Shown here piece after piece: positions 54,446-63,652 of a stretch of DNA of 64,000 nucleotides (within the stretch, counting starts at the first letter, position 1; the number at the start of each line of letters is the position of its first letter). The position numbers and the translations under genes are program-made. The notes below the pieces were generated by a model. That model was not told the DNA's origin and did no database searches. It saw only the letters and a list, made by a program, of their open reading frames with translations. The stretch comes from Streptomyces sp. NBC_01210 (GTDB lineage: Bacteria > Actinomycetota > Actinomycetes > Streptomycetales > Streptomycetaceae), in NCBI RefSeq assembly GCF_036010325.1, contig NZ_CP108549.1:310001-374000 (forward strand), read 5' to 3'.

Positions 54446-55016
54446 GCAGGGTGGGCTGGTAGATGAGCTCTTGGATGTGGCCGTCGAGCGTCCGGCGCTC
54501 GATCAGCTCGAGGTCGAAGTCGGCCGCACCCTGGAAGATCGGGTCCAGCCCGGTCTGACCGGTGATCACAGGGAAGAGCGTCACCTGGACGCGGTCGACC
54601 AGACCGGCGGCCATCAGTGCCCGGTTCATCAACAGGCTGCCGTGCGAGCGCAACGGTGCCTCGGACTCCTCCTTCAGCCGAGCGACGACGTCGACGGCAT
54701 CGCCGCTCACGACGTTCGCATCCGGCCAGTCGAGGGATCCTTCCAGTGTGGTCGACACCACCGTTGCCGGCAGGCTCCTCATCCGTGCGACCCATGGGTC
54801 ACGCACCTCTGACTCCTCGGTGCTAGAAGCCAGCATCCGCGCGAACGCCCGATACGTGTTGGCCCCGAGGACCATCCGCTGCTCCTCGCCGTACAGGGCG
54901 AGGCGGTGGGCGAGGAGCTCGGGGCCTTGCTTGCCCCAGTAGCCGGTCCAGTTGCCGCTGGCAGCGCCGAAGCCGTCGAGGCTGGAAAAGACGTCGAATA
55001 TGTAGGTAGCGGTCAT
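54438..55016 (-). CDS. Dihydrofolate-reductase-fold protein (RibD C-terminal family)
   Basis: 192 aa. GAGGAGAG precedes ATG. The N-terminal strand MTATYIFDVFSSLDGFG, the nucleotide-binding block EEQRMVLGANTYRAFARMLA, and GSLLMNRALMAAGLVDRVQV with LFPVITGQTGLDPIF are typical of the RibD_C/YyaP family of NADPH-dependent reductases. Substrate unknown, probably a pteridine- or pyrimidine-like compound. Confidence 0.85.
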   Translation of the reverse strand: MTATYIFDVFSSLDGFGAASGNWTGYWGKQGPELLAHRLALYGEEQRMVLGANTYRAFARMLASSTEESEVRDPWVARMRSLPATVVSTTLEGSLDWPDANVVSGDAVDVVARLKEESEAPLRSHGSLLMNRALMAAGLVDRVQVTLFPVITGQTGLDPIFQGAADFDLELIERRTLDGHIQELIYQPTLHV

Positions 55017-55410
55017 GATGCTCTCCTCGAGTGCGGGCATGTCAGAGATACAGACTGGCAACCACGGCGAGACTCATCGCCCTTGGACTCCTGGAGTCCG
55101 GCCGCCCCCGGATGCGGCCCCAGGGGCTTTACCACGGCCAAGAAAGGGGAAGGTCAGCGTGATCGGCGACGCGGCGGGCGAGAAGAAGTGCGTGGTACGC
55201 CGATCCACAGGTCTTGACTATTCCTCTCGAACCGAGTCGCTACTGGCGTACAAAACCACTCGCCACCTCGTTCAGCTCAAGCTCGGCCCGTTGGTTCCGT
55301 TGGTTCCGGTGTCCGGGGCAGCTTGTTGGACGGAGCCCGTCCGGAGCCCTTCGCACGTCGACCGGGCGGGCCACCTCATCGACCTGCTCGCGCGAACCAC
55401 TCTGCCGGGT
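55017..55410. other. Gene-free stretch
   Basis: No supported gene. The reductase promoter should lie at its left edge. Confidence 0.35.
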
Positions 55411-55605
55411 TCAGGCAGTGCGCAGTACGGCGACCACTTTGCCGAGAATGGCCGCGTCATCGCCGGGGATGGGTTCGTACGCCGGATTGTGCGGCATCAG
55501 CCACACCCGGCCGGCGTCGCGTCGCAGCCGCTTGACGGTGGCTTCGCCGCCCAACTGGCGGCCACGCTGTCGCCGTTCTCGGCATCGGGCTGGCGCCTCA
55601 CCGTG
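55411..55605 (-). pseudogene. LexA-like repressor C-terminal fragment
   Basis: Read leftward: AENGDSVAA, then after a frame change [20 protein letters not shown] and [20 protein letters not shown] with a stop at 55411. This is the end of the LexA self-cleavage domain with the catalytic Lys in TVKRL. The DNA-binding domain and the cleavage site are missing, so it is a relic of an extra lexA-type gene. Confidence 0.7.
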
Positions 55606-55606
55606 A

Positions 55607-55770
55607 CTCGAACCTGCGCGACGAGCACAACCAGCTGCGTACGGACGTCAAGCAGCTGGCGCGCGTAGTCCACGTGCTGGAGGTCGAGAACCAGCAGCTG
55701 AGGCAGTCGGCCGGGAAGGACGGCGTGGTCCGGGCGTTCCCAGTTCAGCAGCGTCCTCCCGCCCGGTGAC
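55607..55770 (+). pseudogene. DUF6262-like coiled-coil fragment
   Basis: [20 protein letters not shown] and HVLEVENQQLRQSAG are the coiled-coil tail seen in small proteins (TnpC/DUF6262) that accompany tyrosine-recombinase transposons. No recombinase genes are adjacent. Confidence 0.45.
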
Positions 55771-55849
55771 AAGGGCAGCAGGTCATGGGCGCGGAGCACC
55801 GTGAACTCCGGCGGGAGCGGAGCCCAAGAGCTGGGCGGTCCCGTCAGAG

Positions 55850-56210
55850 GCCGGGGTGCCCGCGCCGGCACGTCCGCTCCGTTGGGATCCGACGGGCGCC
55901 CGGGTCACGAGGTCGGGCACCGTCGTGCCGGTGGGCTGGGTGACGACGATGTGCGCCGCCTGCGCCGCGACCCCCGAGCCTCGATCGCCGTCGCCGCCTC
56001 GGTGGGTGAACACGAACGCTGGGCATCGATCGCGGGCGCCGTCACGGCCGAACTCGACGGAGCCCACGACCTGGCCTCCCGCCCGGCCGCCCGCTACTGG
56101 GACCTCGACGACCCGACCCCCGCCGCCCGACCTGGCCGGAATCCTGGCCGAGGACCAGGTCCGCCTCGTCCTCCACCCGGAGACCGTGAACCGCTACGCG
56201 TACGGACCGC
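55850..56210 (+). pseudogene. Flavin/F420-binding PNPOx-like oxidoreductase remnant
   Basis: In shifting frames: RVTRSGTVVPVGWVTT, then DDVRRLRRDPRASIAVAASV, HERWASIAGAVTAELDGAHD and RPAARYWDLDD, ending ILAEDQVRLVLHPETVNRYA. This is the split-barrel fold of PPOX-class F420- or FMN-dependent enzymes. At least two frameshifts. It abuts the tail of the TetR gene. Confidence 0.6.
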
Positions 56211-56915
56211 TCAGCGACCCAGCCGGGCCGCGAGCCCGTCGAGCACGCAGTCCAGGCCGAACGCGAACTCGACGTCGGGGTCGAGTTCCTCGGCTTCGAG
56301 GACGCGGCGGGCGAGCATCGGGTGTTCGCCCGCCGCGAGGACCTCGCTGATGTAGGGGCCGACGCTGCGCTGCCACTCCTCCTCGCTGAGCCCGGTGCGC
56401 CGCTCCGCGCGTCGAAGGGCCTGCTGGGCGGCGACCGAACCCAGCACGTACGCGTGCACGGCGCCGAGCGCCTGCGAGGCCATGGTGATGTTGGGAGTGA
56501 GCGAGACGGCGGCGCGCAGCGCGGACTCGGACCGCCGCAACGAGTTGGGGCCGAGCGCGGGCCTCCCCGCCAGTTCACCCGCCAACCAAGGATGCCGCAG
56601 CAGCGTCGCACGCAACGCGTGCGCGACCGCCCCCAGATCGGCACGCCAGTCCTCAGCGGACTCGGGCAGCGGATCCTCGCCCTGCGCCGCGTCGACCATC
56701 AGGTCCACCAACTCGTCGCGGTTGGTGATGTACCGGTAGAGCGAGGCAGTCCCGGAACCGAGATCACCCGCGACCCGCCGCATCGAAACCGCCGCCAATC
56801 CCTCCGCGTCCGCGACGGCCAGCGCGGCGGCCACGTACTGGTCCACCCCAGGCGCGCGTCGACGCGGCTCGGGGCGCGGCCGGGTCCACACCGACGAGGG
56901 AACGGGTTCGGTCAT
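56211..56915 (-). CDS. TetR/AcrR-family regulator
   Basis: 234 aa with AGGAAAGGAA before ATG. The N-terminal HTH is clear (GLAAVSMRRVAGDLGSGTAS followed by LYRYITNRDELVDLMVD), and the rest is the helical TetR_C ligand domain (WRADLGAVAHALRATLLRHP). Divergent from the FAD monooxygenase with only 56 bases between start codons, so it very likely represses that gene and responds to its substrate. Confidence 0.92.
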   Translation of the reverse strand: MTEPVPSSVWTRPRPEPRRRAPGVDQYVAAALAVADAEGLAAVSMRRVAGDLGSGTASLYRYITNRDELVDLMVDAAQGEDPLPESAEDWRADLGAVAHALRATLLRHPWLAGELAGRPALGPNSLRRSESALRAAVSLTPNITMASQALGAVHAYVLGSVAAQQALRRAERRTGLSEEEWQRSVGPYISEVLAAGEHPMLARRVLEAEELDPDVEFAFGLDCVLDGLAARLGR

Positions 56916-56935
56916 CGGGGCGGTTCCTTTCCTCG

Positions 56936-56965
56936 TTGACCCGCATCCTACCTTCTGGCTACGGT
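56936..56965 (+). promoter_or_regulatory. Promoter of the FAD monooxygenase gene
   Basis: TTGACC and TACGGT are 18 bases apart, and the ATG follows the second box by only 6 bases, so the transcript is probably leaderless. GTATCC occurs twice around the start and may be part of the repressor site. Confidence 0.5.
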
Positions 56966-56971
56966 GTATCC

Positions 56972-58552
56972 ATGACGGAGACAGCGTATCCAGAAGTACC
57001 GGTGCTCGTGGTCGGAGGCGGCAGCGTCGGCCTGCTCACCGCGGCGCTGCTCACCCACCACGGCGTCCCCGCAGTGCTCGTCGAACGCCGGTCCGCGCCA
57101 TCGGTGCACCCACGTGCCACCGGCATCGGACCGCGCACCGTCGAGGTCCTCCGCGAACTCGGGCTCGACACCGCCGTCGACGACGTCGCGGTCGACCTCC
57201 GGGGCGCCGCGGGCAAGGCGGTGGCGCGGACCGTCGTCGAGATGGGCGCGGGCGACGTCGTGACCGTGCCCATGCCGACCCCGTCCGCCGACGAACTGGA
57301 CATGACGCCGTTCAGACTGCGCGGCGTCTGCGCCCAGGACCGGCTCGACGCCGTCGTGGCAGCCGACCTGGCACGCCGCGGAGCGGACCTGCGCTGGTCG
57401 ACCCGCCTGGTCAGCATCGCGCAGGACGCCGACGGGGTCGACGTCGAACTGGAGGGACCCGACGGCCGCTACTCGCTGCGGTGCACGCGCGTAGTCGCCG
57501 CCGACGGCACGCACAGCACCGTGCGGACCGCGCTCGGCGTGGGCACCTCCGGGCCGGGCGACCTGGGCAAGTCGATGATCAACATCCTGTTCCGCGCCGA
57601 CCTCCGACCGCACCTGCGGGGAATGTCCTTCGCCACCTGCACGATCACCACGCCGGAGGCGCCCGGCCTGCTGGCCACCGTGGACGGCGAGACGAACTGG
57701 GTCTTCCACGTCCCCTGCGACGTCGACGGCGGCGAACGCCCCGAGGACTTCACGCACGAGCGCTGCGCCGCGGTCGTCCGGCTTGCGGTCGGCGATCCCG
57801 ACCTCGACGTCGAGGTGCGCAGCGTGCTCTCGTGGCGGCCCCGGAGCGCAGCGGCCGAAAGCTTCGCCGTCGGCCGCGTGTTCCTCGTGGGCGACGCCGC
57901 GCACACCGTGTCGCCCCTGGGCGCGTTCGGCCTCAACACCGGGGTCGGCGACGCGCACAACCTGGCGTGGAAGCTGGCCACCGTCCACCACGGCGAGGCC
58001 GGTGCCGGGCTGCTCGACACCTACGCGCACGAACGTGAACCGGTCGCCGCGGCGACGCTGGACCAGGCGATGCGCAGGCTCGCCGACCCGGAGCTGCACT
58101 GGGGACGCGGACCCGAGGCCGACGCCGCCAGGGCGGCGGCGGGAGTGTGGGCGGCGCCGGTCGTGCACCTCGGCCAGAGGTACGACTCGGCCGCCGTTGT
58201 CGACCCGCGGCCGGAACTCCCGTCCACAGTGGACCTGGTGCTGGACGGGTCGCCGGGTTCACGGGTGCCCCACGCGTGGATCGACGGGGTTTCCACGCTC
58301 GACCTGGTGGCGTCCCGGTGGACCCTGCTGGTGGGCGTCGCCGGCGAGCGCTGGCTCACCGCCGCGGCGGACGTCGGACTCCCCGCGCACCGCGTCCCGG
58401 TCCCGTGGCTCCCCGACGAAGGGGCCCTGCTCGTCCGTCCGGACGGGATCGTCGCGATGCGCGCCACGGCGTCGGCGACGGATCCGGCGCGGTTCCTCAC
58501 CGAGGTCTTGGACCAGGTGCTGGCCAGGCCGGTCCGGCTGCCGAGCACCTGA
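56972..58552 (+). CDS. FAD-dependent aromatic monooxygenase
   Basis: Group A flavoprotein hydroxylase of 526 aa, of the class acting on aromatic polyketides and drugs such as rifampicin or tetracyclines. Motifs: FAD GxGxxG in VLVVGGGSVGLLTAALL, the DG motif in RVVAADGTHSTVRTALG and the GD motif in GRVFLVGDAAHTVSPLGAFG followed by NTGVGDAHNLAWK. The C-terminal thioredoxin-like extension is present. Regulated by the divergent TetR gene; ends in a strong hairpin. Whether it inactivates an antibiotic or builds one cannot be told. Confidence 0.93.
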   Translation: MTETAYPEVPVLVVGGGSVGLLTAALLTHHGVPAVLVERRSAPSVHPRATGIGPRTVEVLRELGLDTAVDDVAVDLRGAAGKAVARTVVEMGAGDVVTVPMPTPSADELDMTPFRLRGVCAQDRLDAVVAADLARRGADLRWSTRLVSIAQDADGVDVELEGPDGRYSLRCTRVVAADGTHSTVRTALGVGTSGPGDLGKSMINILFRADLRPHLRGMSFATCTITTPEAPGLLATVDGETNWVFHVPCDVDGGERPEDFTHERCAAVVRLAVGDPDLDVEVRSVLSWRPRSAAAESFAVGRVFLVGDAAHTVSPLGAFGLNTGVGDAHNLAWKLATVHHGEAGAGLLDTYAHEREPVAAATLDQAMRRLADPELHWGRGPEADAARAAAGVWAAPVVHLGQRYDSAAVVDPRPELPSTVDLVLDGSPGSRVPHAWIDGVSTLDLVASRWTLLVGVAGERWLTAAADVGLPAHRVPVPWLPDEGALLVRPDGIVAMRATASATDPARFLTEVLDQVLARPVRLPST

Positions 58553-58555
58553 ACA

Positions 58556-58579
58556 GGGGCGCCTCGACGGAGGCGCCCC
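58556..58579 (+). terminator. Terminator of the monooxygenase gene
   Basis: GGGGCGCCT and AGGCGCCCC pair across six bases, 4 bases after the stop codon. Confidence 0.8.
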
Positions 58580-58587
58580 CTTCGCGG

Positions 58588-58810
58588 CTAGAGCTTCGTC
58601 GTGCTGACGTGGAAGTTCGAGGAGTACGCGTGCACTTCCTTCTTCGGACCCCAGCTCGTCTCGTGCCCGCCGAAGAGCGTCGAGAAGAAGACGCCCTTGA
58701 AAGGGATTCCGGAGATGCCGGGAGCGGACTTGCTCGACAGCACCTGCTTGCCGTCGTACCAGACGGTAATCTGACCCGTGGACCTGTTCACCGACTGGGT
58801 GACGCCATGA
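58588..58810 (-). pseudogene. Polysaccharide-lyase-like C-terminal fragment
   Basis: VTQSVNRSTGQITVWYDGKQ and GVFFSTLFGGHETSWGPKKE with the end SSNFHVSTTKL match the C-terminal jelly-roll of secreted fungal/actinobacterial polysaccharide lyases. The rest is replaced by an IS3 fragment. Confidence 0.55.
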
Positions 58811-58905
58811 CGCCGTCCGAGTGGGCTGAGTTGCGACATCTGCGCAAGCACGTCCGCGAGCTGGAGCTGGAGAGGGAAATCCTGCGCAAGGCGGCGCAGT
58901 ATTTT
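58807..58905 (+). pseudogene. IS3-type OrfA C-terminal fragment
   Basis: TPSEWAELRHLRKHVRELEL followed by EREILRKAAQYF is the leucine-zipper end of an IS3-type OrfA. HTH part and OrfB are missing. Confidence 0.65.
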
Positions 58906-58917
58906 GAGAACACCGGG

Positions 58918-59229
58918 CGCGAAGTCGGTATCAACGACTGGGGCGCTCTCGCCGCCGCCGTGTACCGGCACGCGTACGAGCTGCACGCCGGTGAACCCTT
59001 CTACGTCGAAACCCGCGTCGCGCCGCGGTCCTGCTGCAGATGTTCGTCGCCACCGCGCCGCTGACCGACTACAACGGTCTGGTCGGCAGCGCTCTGGCCA
59101 TCCCCTACCTGCGCGAGTCCGGCGAGCCCGTCACCCCCCGGCGGCATGACCCAGCTGGTCACAGGCCTTCGAAACGACACCCTCACCCTGCGCGAGGTAG
59201 CCGCCCAGCTGCGCGCCTGGGCCAGCTGA
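58918..59229 (+). pseudogene. Fic/Doc-type toxin-like gene, frameshifted
   Basis: In three frames: NDWGALAAAVYRHAYELHAG, then LLQMFVATAPLTDYNGLVGS and LAIPYLRESGEPV, ending GGMTQLVTGLRNDTLTLREV with AAQLRAWAS and TGA. The order and length match small Doc-like toxin proteins of streptomycete toxin-antitoxin pairs, though the HPFxxGNGR catalytic motif is not recognisable. No antitoxin gene is adjacent. Confidence 0.45.
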
Positions 59230-59394
59230 CCCGCCCCACGGCACTGGAGACGCAGCCGGGGCCACGGCCAGACCCCGGCGAGCGAGAGAACGGCCGGGTG
59301 CCGCAACCTCGTCGGCGGCCAATGGCTCCCCTGACTCCCCCGGCAGATTCAGCCGGAGCAGACAGCTGGTGCTGCCCGGCGGGCCGGCTTCGTG

Positions 59395-59690
59395 ATGTGG
59401 GCGATCGTCGCGAGTTCCTTCGGCGCCTTCGGCGGTTCACGCCCCACAACGTGTCGTCGCCAACCCAGTAGCAGCCGTGGAAGTACCGGACCTCGTGGGT
59501 GCGGTGGTAGGTGGCCGGCACCCGGTCGGGACGCCCTGGTTCAGCCCAGCCCAGCCCGCGCCTGCGGTGGGCCGAATGCCGCGCGGGCCGTACTCGTCAA
59601 AGGCGAAGACCCGGTCCGGGAAGCGGTGCAGGACGTGCTCGATGCGGTCGAGTTTGGCGTCGCGCTCGGGCTCCGGGGATTCGACAGCGG
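59395..59690 (-). pseudogene. IS630-type transposase fragment
   Basis: Read leftward: DAKLDRIEHVLHRFPDRVFA, FDEYGPRGIRPTAG, then in another frame ATYHRTHEVRYFHGCYWVGD and DTLWGVNRRRR. It matches the middle of the IS630 transposase at 62227-63075. Confidence 0.7.
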
Positions 59691-59694
59691 CTGC

Positions 59695-60111
59695 AGCAGA
59701 TCGTGCGCCGGGGCAGCGCGTGGCCAGGCGGGTGACGTGCCCGCTTTCGAGCACGTCATGGCTGGGCTGCGTGTTCCGAGGGAGGTCGGCCGCCCGCGCA
59801 CTCGCCCGGTGAAGGTGCTGGCTGACCGCGCCTACTCGTCCCGGGCCATCCGCGAGCACCTGCGAAGCCGCGGGATCAGGGCTGTGATCCCACAACCCGC
59901 CGACCAGATCGCCAACCGCAAGCTCAAAGGCCGCCGCGGCGGCCGCCCTCCTGGCCGCGGCCGCGAGGCATACAAGCAGCGCAACACCGTCGAACGATGC
60001 ATCAACCGCCTGAAGAACTGGCGCGGCCTGGCCACCCGCTACGAGAAGACCGCCACCATCTTCAAAGCCGGCCTCCACATCGCGGGCATCTTCATCTGGT
60101 CAGCGAGATGA
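59695..60111 (+). pseudogene. IS5-family transposase C-terminal half
   Basis: VKVLADRAYSSRAIREHLRS, RGIRAVIPQPADQIANRKLK and NTVERCINRLKNWRGLATRY are the second Asp to Glu region of an IS5-type DDE transposase; the frame ends naturally at TGA. The N-terminal half is lost. Confidence 0.75.
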
Positions 60112-60189
60112 TCCGGGGGAATCGGCTTCGGGCCTTTCCGCAGAATCGGCGCGCCGGGCGCTTTAAACGCAGGGGCCGGGCGGCCGAGG

Positions 60190-60327
60190 GCTCGAGGTGG
60201 AGCTGCTCGATCGCCTCGATCACGAACCAGGCGAGGTGGTCCTCGGGCAGCCAGTCGCGCAGGTCAGGGGGCTACAGGGGTGCAGCAGCGCTTGGTCTCG
60301 ATCGCATGTGAGGATGTTCTGTGGCAT
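60190..60327 (-). pseudogene. IS1182-family transposase N-terminal scrap
   Basis: From ATG at 60327 MPQNILTCDRDQALLHP, then after a frame change PPDLRDWLPEDHLAWFVIEA. This is the highly conserved IS1182 N-terminus. Nothing of the catalytic domain remains. Confidence 0.65.
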
Positions 60328-60386
60328 GCCCCGATGGTCCAAAACGGCCTGGACAGCAAAGGTTTGTGCGACAGCCTCCTCGAGAA

Positions 60387-60683
60387 TCAGGTGCCAGAGT
60401 TGTCGACGAACCCCACGATATCGAGATATTCGATTTTGGGCGGGACGCCATAAATCCCCGTCACCTTGTCGACGAGCTCCTCTGTGAAGAAGGCGCGGCC
60501 TTTCTCCTCGTCATCCCACACGTAGAAGTTCCTTGCCTGAACGCCGTCTTCGTCGAGCATGAAGCTCTTGAAGCGAAGGCCGGCCATGCCTTCGAACGGT
60601 CCTCGGAGTTCGCCGGCAATCTTTGCGATAGTTGAACGATCGAACTTGTCGGTCTGCGCGAAAGTCACGAGCACGCCGATCAT
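60387..60683 (-). CDS. Small dimeric-barrel monooxygenase-like protein
   Basis: 98 aa with AGGAGG at ideal distance from ATG. The pattern IGVLVTFAQTDKFDRSTIAK, FKSFMLDEDGVQARNFYVW and RAFFTEELVDKVTGIYGV fits the ferredoxin-like YdhR/ABM-type alpha-beta barrels that bind small aromatic compounds or oxidise them without cofactors. No neighbour gives a substrate. Confidence 0.7.
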   Translation of the reverse strand: MIGVLVTFAQTDKFDRSTIAKIAGELRGPFEGMAGLRFKSFMLDEDGVQARNFYVWDDEEKGRAFFTEELVDKVTGIYGVPPKIEYLDIVGFVDNSGT

Positions 60684-60944
60684 CGGGCCTCCTATCGATC
60701 GAGTGATGATAGCGGCGGATCCTAGTACACGCGGCCGGAAATTCTGGTCGTCAGGCCGCGAGTCGGAGGTACGGCTCGCGGTCGGCGATGCGGGCCAGGA
60801 GCGCGTCGAGCTTTGCGTGCGTGAACGCCTGCTCGAACGGGCGGGCGATTTGGCGGTGCAAGGACACCTGTCTTCCCCCGCGCCCCGGCGGCCGGGCAAT
60901 AGCCCTGCCTCCCGAGGGTTTGCTGATCCGGAAGAAGCGGCCTA

Positions 60945-62248
60945 GTAGTGCTTCGTTGGGTCGGGGGCTGTCTTCTTCTGCTGGGTGTGGTGGGCAGGGG
61001 GCGTCCGCAGGTGGTGCAGGTTCCGGCCCAGCACCGCAGGAGGTCCTGGATGGCGTCGAGGACGTGGTAGAGAGTCAGGCCGGTGTATGGGCTTTGGGGT
61101 GGAGCCGGTGGAGGGTGAGGAAGGCCTGGGCGGCGGTGACCAGGGTGACGTGGTGGTGCCAGCCCCGCCAAGTGCGGCCTTCGAAGTGGTCCAGGCCCAG
61201 GCCGTGCTTGAGTTCGCGGTAGTCGTGCTCGATGCGCCACCGCATCTTCGCCCACCGCACCAGATCCTCGATCGGTGTGGCGGCGGGCAGGTTGGAGGTC
61301 CAGTAGCCGGTCGGGGCAGTCTCATCGGAGGGCCACTCCACCAGCACCGTCCGGACCGGCAGGACTCCGTCCCACTCGTAGTGACCGCCGCCTGCTTCCT
61401 GGGCGGCCCGCAGAGCCTGCTTGCCCGCCGGCCGCACCCTCAGCAGGGCAAAACGTGACGTCATCGGGCCCTTGCTGCCTTCACGCCAGGTGACCTCGGC
61501 ATAGCGGGAGACCGGTAGTTCGGCCGCAAGGCGGGGCAGAGACCGTGGCGAGCTGCGATAGCGCGGCAGCGTCGGCGGCCCGAGCCCGCCATAAGCCGGT
61601 TGGTGCGGCTCGGCTGCCTCCGGGTGGGCGACCTCCTTGCCCGTCAGCGCCACCACATAGGACAAGCCCCGCTCCTCCAGGGCGAGGCGGAACGGCGTGC
61701 TCGCTCCGTACCCTGCGTCGGCCACCACCACCCGAGCGGTCAGCTGCCAGTCGGCGAGCGTGTCCAGCAGGCCAAGCGCCAGACGCCACTTTTCCTGGTG
61801 TCCGACCCCCGGCCGGGACCCCGGCTGCCCGGCAGCGGGCCGGGTTGTCGGTCCATTCCCGGGGCAGATTCAGCTGCCAGTTCAGGGGGCAGGAAGCGGT
61901 GTCGGTGGCCGCGTGGACGCTCACCGCGACCTGGCAGTTGGCCGCTTGCCCACCGCTCCGCAGTACTGGCGGGCCACCCCCACCGACCGGGTGCCGCACT
62001 TGGGGAACGACACATCGTCGACCACCCACACCTCAGGCGTGATCAACCCGGCCAGGCGTTCAGCGATCCGCCGCCGCACCGGCAACGGGTCCCACGGCGA
62101 CTGGTTCACAAACTGCTGCAGGGCCTGCATGTTCCCGTCCGGCAGCCGCTCGGCCATCGGCTGGATCGACTTGCGCCGCCCATCCAGCATCAGGCCCCGC
62201 AGATAACACCCGCCCCACCGACGCTGATCCCGCCGCGGGAGCGAGGCG
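60945..62248 (-). pseudogene. IS701-family transposase, truncated and frameshifted
   Basis: Read leftward: DQRRWGGCYLRGLMLDGRRK, ERLPDGNMQALQQFVNQSPW and VWVVDDVSFPKCGT (first Asp). Frame changes follow to VVVADAGYGASTPFRLAL (second Asp) and EDLVRWAKMRWRIEHDYREL (Glu). A stop at 61075 precedes the natural C-terminal Cys motif (CWAGTCTTCGRPLP). The first 40-50 residues are replaced by IS630 sequence. Confidence 0.8.
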
Positions 62249-63075
62249 AAGCCACCACCCGCCCGCGCAAGCTCGGGCAGCCCTTCACCCGCTGGTCGCT
62301 GCGCAAACTCGCCGCCTACCTGCGCAAAGTCCACGGCCGGGTGATCCGCATCGGCCGCGAAGCCCTGCGCTGCCTGCTCGCCCGCCGCGGCGTGACCTTC
62401 CAGCGCACCAAGACGTGGAAGGAGTCCACCGACCCCGACCGCGACGCCAAGCTGGACCGGATCGAGCACGTCATCGAGCACTTCCCCGACCGGGTCTTCG
62501 CGTTCGACGAGTTCGGCCCGCTGGGTATCCGCCCTACCGCGGGCAACTGCTGGGCCGAGAAAAGCCGGCCCGACCGGTTGCCGGCGACCTACCGCCGCAC
62601 CCACGGTGTCACCTACTTCCACGGCTGCTACTCCATCGGCGACGACAGCCTGTGGGGCGTCAACCGCCGCCGCAAAGGCGCCGCGAACACCCTGGCGGCC
62701 CTGAAGTCGATCCGAGCCGCCCGTCCCGACGGCGACCCGATCTACGTGATCCTGGACAACCTCTCCGCCCACAAGGGCGCCAAGATCCGCCGCTGGGCGA
62801 AGAAGAACAAGGTCGAGCTGTGCTTCACCCCGACCAACGCCTCCTGGGCCAACCCGATCGAGGCCCACTTCGGGACGTTGCGGCAGTTCACGCTCGCCAA
62901 CTCCGACCACCCCAACCACATGGTTCAGACCCGCGAACTGCACCGCTACCTGCGCTGGCGCAACGCCAACGCGCGCCACCCGGCTGTGCTGGCCGCCCAA
63001 CGCCGCGAACGTGCCCGCGTCCGCAGCGAGAAGGGCGTCCGCTGGGGTGGCAGGCCCTTGGCCGAGGCTGCATGA
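62227..63075 (+). pseudogene. IS630-family transposase, N-terminally truncated
   Basis: The frame is open from TRWSLRKLAAYLRKVHGRVI through VFAFDEFGPLGIRPTAG (first Asp), IYVILDNLSAHKGAKI (second Asp) and TNASWANPIEAHFGTLRQFT (Glu) to TGA after GRPLAEAA. The catalytic domain is complete, but the N-terminal HTH of about 100 residues is missing where it runs into the IS701 remnant. Confidence 0.8.
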
Positions 63076-63107
63076 CCCTCTGCATCACTGCTGGGAAACA
63101 ACCTTGA

Positions 63108-63608
63108 TCATGGTGTCGGAGCCGGCCCCGATTCCACAGTCGTGAAACCTTCCTCGACATACAGACGGCGTGCCCGATTCGCCCGCTCTACACTCAGACA
63201 GATCCGGGTGACGCCGCTTCCGGCCGCTCGCCGGGCCATCTCGGTCAGCAAGGCGTGCCCCACTCCCTTGCCCCGCCACGCTGGGACGACTCCCAGCGAC
63301 AGTTCCGGGATGTCCGCTGCCACGAAGCCGTAGCCGGGATCGTCAGTGCCGAACAGGCGCAGCCACACCGCGCCGATCGGTTGTCCACCCGGGTCGACCG
63401 CAACCACTCCGAGATCACCCGGCTGGGGCCACCCCTCGACATAGTGCGCTGTCCGACGGTCCCCGAGAACCTGATCACGGCTGGCCACCTCCCGAGCAGG
63501 GTCCCAGTTCACAGCAGCCACCAGCATGTCCACGAGGAACTCCGCATCGTCACTGGTGGCTGCGCGCAACGAAAAACCAATGTCGCGCCCATACCGCAGA
63601 TACTCCAT
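63108..63608 (-). CDS. GNAT-family N-acetyltransferase
   Basis: 166 aa. Acetyl-CoA binding motif A is visible in LSLGVVPAWRGKGVGHALL (RGKGVG), with the preceding strand DDPGYGFVAADIPE and the late helix VERANRARRLYVEEGF. The chosen ATG gives MEYLRYGRDIGFSLRAATSD; the upstream in-frame extension is unlikely. Acceptor unknown, amine or antibiotic. It stands alone between IS remnants. Confidence 0.85.
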   Translation of the reverse strand: MEYLRYGRDIGFSLRAATSDDAEFLVDMLVAAVNWDPAREVASRDQVLGDRRTAHYVEGWPQPGDLGVVAVDPGGQPIGAVWLRLFGTDDPGYGFVAADIPELSLGVVPAWRGKGVGHALLTEMARRAAGSGVTRICLSVERANRARRLYVEEGFTTVESGPAPTP

Positions 63609-63652
63609 GACCAGCCGCCAGGAGGCACATCCCACCCGGCGAACCGTCCCGG

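Noticed and set aside
56948..58168. 406-aa minus-strand open frame
   Set aside because: Antisense to the FAD monooxygenase, which has all flavin motifs.
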